Assembly (NCBI GenBank): GCA_034620365.1 | Contig: JAQGEQ010000339.1 | Span: 682,001-746,000 of the forward strand | Direction of reading: 5' to 3' | Length of the DNA stretch: 64,000 bases | Source: Pegea sp. RAD2-039 | Taxonomy: Eukaryota > Chordata > Thaliacea > Salpida > Salpidae | Shown here: in pieces, positions 61,801 to 64,000 of the stretch | Layout: every line of letters begins with the position of its first letter | Position numbering within the stretch: position 1 is the stretch's first letter | Notes under the pieces: generated by a model | The model's database searches: none | What the model was told of the DNA's origin: nothing | What the model saw: the letters and a program-made list of their open reading frames with translations, nothing else | Translations under genes and position numbers: made by a program

Positions 61801-64000
61801 CTTATTTAATGAGTTTTTTAATTGAATTTTTTAAGGCAACTGGTTAATTCAAAAACAACTTATATCTAGTAGCAAAAAATTCGTGAATGGATTAGATTTA
61901 GATTTACTAAATAAAACTTTTGAACAAATTTAATAATATTTTTTTCTAATAGATCCTAATTTCAAATAAATTTTGATTATTAAAAATTTGAAAGTAGTTC
62001 TAATTACATTTAAACTAAATAATGAATTAAAATAAATCATAAGCAAACAAAACATCACAGTATTAGCGAGCTAGTGACAGGTTGTCATTTTCAATCTTCC
62101 GTAAAAATGTTCTTGGTTCACTAAAACAACTGTTGATTTGCAATATAAGTTGAATTTCATCAGAAATAAAAACAGCGTTGAACTAAAGTATAACTTATAG
62201 TTTGAATTAAATGTCTTTTCAGTCTCTTCAAGTTTAATATACACCACGACGTTATATACAAGATTTAAATTCATTACTTTAATAAAAAGTGTTTAACAAT
62301 CATGATATCAACTTATAAAAGTTGGTTACAATAAAAAGCTCTTTTTATGATTATGAAATGGTTTTATTTACTGCTTCTTATATATCTTTAAAAAAGATTA
62401 TGTTTGTGTAGAGTTGTTACCTAATCATTAAGTATTATGGTTAATGTGATTATAAATAAATAATCAAACTCAGAAAGTATATTTTAGTTGGACAATTAAA
62501 TGGCTTTTTCATAAATACTTTTTCACATTAAAGTATTTGAAAAACAAAGAAACGTTTCATAAGTCAAAGATATTATTAATTACATAAGCCTTTTTTAAGG
62601 AAATAAAAAATATTGAAAATATAAAAAGCTGAATGAATTTTTCAAGTGAAAAAAAATTGGGTTATTTTGTAACTTGATCAGCTAAATAAGAAGATGTCAT
62701 CAGGGATTTTGGATGTTTGGTATTAACCGTTTTATTATAAGAAAAGTTGTAATTTATAAGTATCAAATTTAGATATGTAAATTTAAATATACTTTATACA
62801 CCAACTGTTTCCAACCTTTTTATTGCATGCCAAGATTACTAAAGTTTAAATTTAGTTGCTTAGTATTTATGATCCGTATCTACAAGACGAAATATCAAGT
62901 TACATATATTCAGAGATAAGCTTCTTCAAAATGCTGCATGTATTTTTTTCTGGGTTTTTAACTATTAATGAGTAAAAAAGTAATCTAAATGATGTTTAGA
63001 ATTAATTCTTAGCATAAAAAGCAAAACAGTTGAAGAAAATATTTTCAAATAATGATCTTTCATTTATCAATAATTTTAAAAGAGCATCAGTTCTTTTTCA
63101 ACTCTTCTCATTTATCCATCATACTAAATTTGTTTCACTTGAAACTAACGACTTTCCTATCATTTAACATCAAAGCAAGTAATACAGTCAATCTTATCTT
63201 TGCAGATTAAAACATAATCTTCTCGTTTGACTCTAATAAAGTCCTGTCAGATTTATTTCATTCAATTTTTTATAGATTTTTTGTTAAATCGGCGGAGTAG
63301 ATCCAATTAAGGATCTTGCAAATGACTCTTTTTATGAAGTGCGTTTCCATGAGAACTTAAAAACTTTATGAAATAAAAATCTGATGCCTATTATCGTATC
63401 TCCACTGTTTTAGGAGTTTGCAGTAAACAAATAAATTTTCTCACGAATTTTTACTAACGTTTATGACTAAAGAAATTCGATTCTTTGCCTCTTAGAAAGT
63501 CGAAGAAATAATTGACTGAGGTTGTGACTCTTCAGTAGCCTTATTACTCCAAACTTGCTTCTCATTACTTTTTCTGATGTCTACAGACACAAACAAGATT
63601 CAGTCTATAAAAGTATTATTTATAGTAATTACAAAATCTATTATTGTCTTACAAATATTGCTGTTGTTATTTTAAATAATTCAATTTTATCTCTTTGAAA
63701 TTTTATGAGAAGTAATCATAGTATGCAATAGACCATAAAGCATTTACATAAAGAATCGTTGTACTTATTATATGACAAAACTAATTAGTTTCTTGTAGTT
63801 TTAAGTTCTACATCGTTTACTTGACTCTTGTCAAATTAATTTGTTTTCACTTATTATTCATATTGAATTTTAGCCTTTTAGTCTTGTAAGTATTGTATTT
63901 AATGAAACAAACTATAGCTATATGAAATCTTTATCCTAACAGTTTTTTTCTATCTTGGTTAAACGAGTTCTAAGAAAATGTACAAAAATACAAGAATTGT
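55836..64000. other. Downstream A+T-rich intergenic sequence
   Basis: No supported gene. A TGACGTCA lies at 59,502-59,509 inside a 56-codon ATG-poor open stretch (59,410-59,580) whose length is ordinary for chance. The minus frame at 62,071-62,274 is A+T-driven. Confidence 0.65.

Overview
The window is animal nuclear DNA, very A+T-rich (about 70-75% by eye). It holds one well-supported protein-coding gene, with 15 GT-AG introns, in a long stretch with no other recognisable gene. Intron structure and the secreted/transmembrane cysteine-rich protein point to a metazoan. The mix of nine tiny introns (52-106 bp) and a few of 0.3-4.2 kb suggests an invertebrate, but I cannot place the phylum.

The gene (plus strand, 41,233-55,035) is a CRIM1 homologue (cysteine-rich motor neuron 1 / cysteine-rich transmembrane BMP regulator). 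I joined 16 coding exons with consistent phase into a 926-residue type I membrane protein. The order is: signal peptide; IGFBP N-terminal domain; two CRIM-type double cysteine modules; a divergent VWC; a truncated VWC; four antistasin-like repeats; four VWC domains; a Ser/Thr-rich stalk; one membrane helix; and a tail of about 30 residues. In vertebrates this family binds BMP-type ligands and modulates their processing and delivery. The 3' UTR probably ends near 55.8 kb after two AATAAA signals.

Upstream, 1-41.2 kb has no convincing gene. Its features are several G+C-richer islands: about 10.3, 12.0, 22.0, 24.9-25.3, 30.9-31.4, 37.2-37.8 and 40.0 kb. Those at 24.9 and 37.3 kb have interrupted coding-like frames and may be gene or transposon relics. 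Others carry bZIP/bHLH-type palindromes and may be regulatory. Introns 1-2 hold a cluster of perfect TGACGTCA and TCACGTGA sites. Downstream, 55.84-64 kb shows no gene. I saw no rRNA, convincing tRNA, CRISPR array, intact mobile element or operon-like arrangement.
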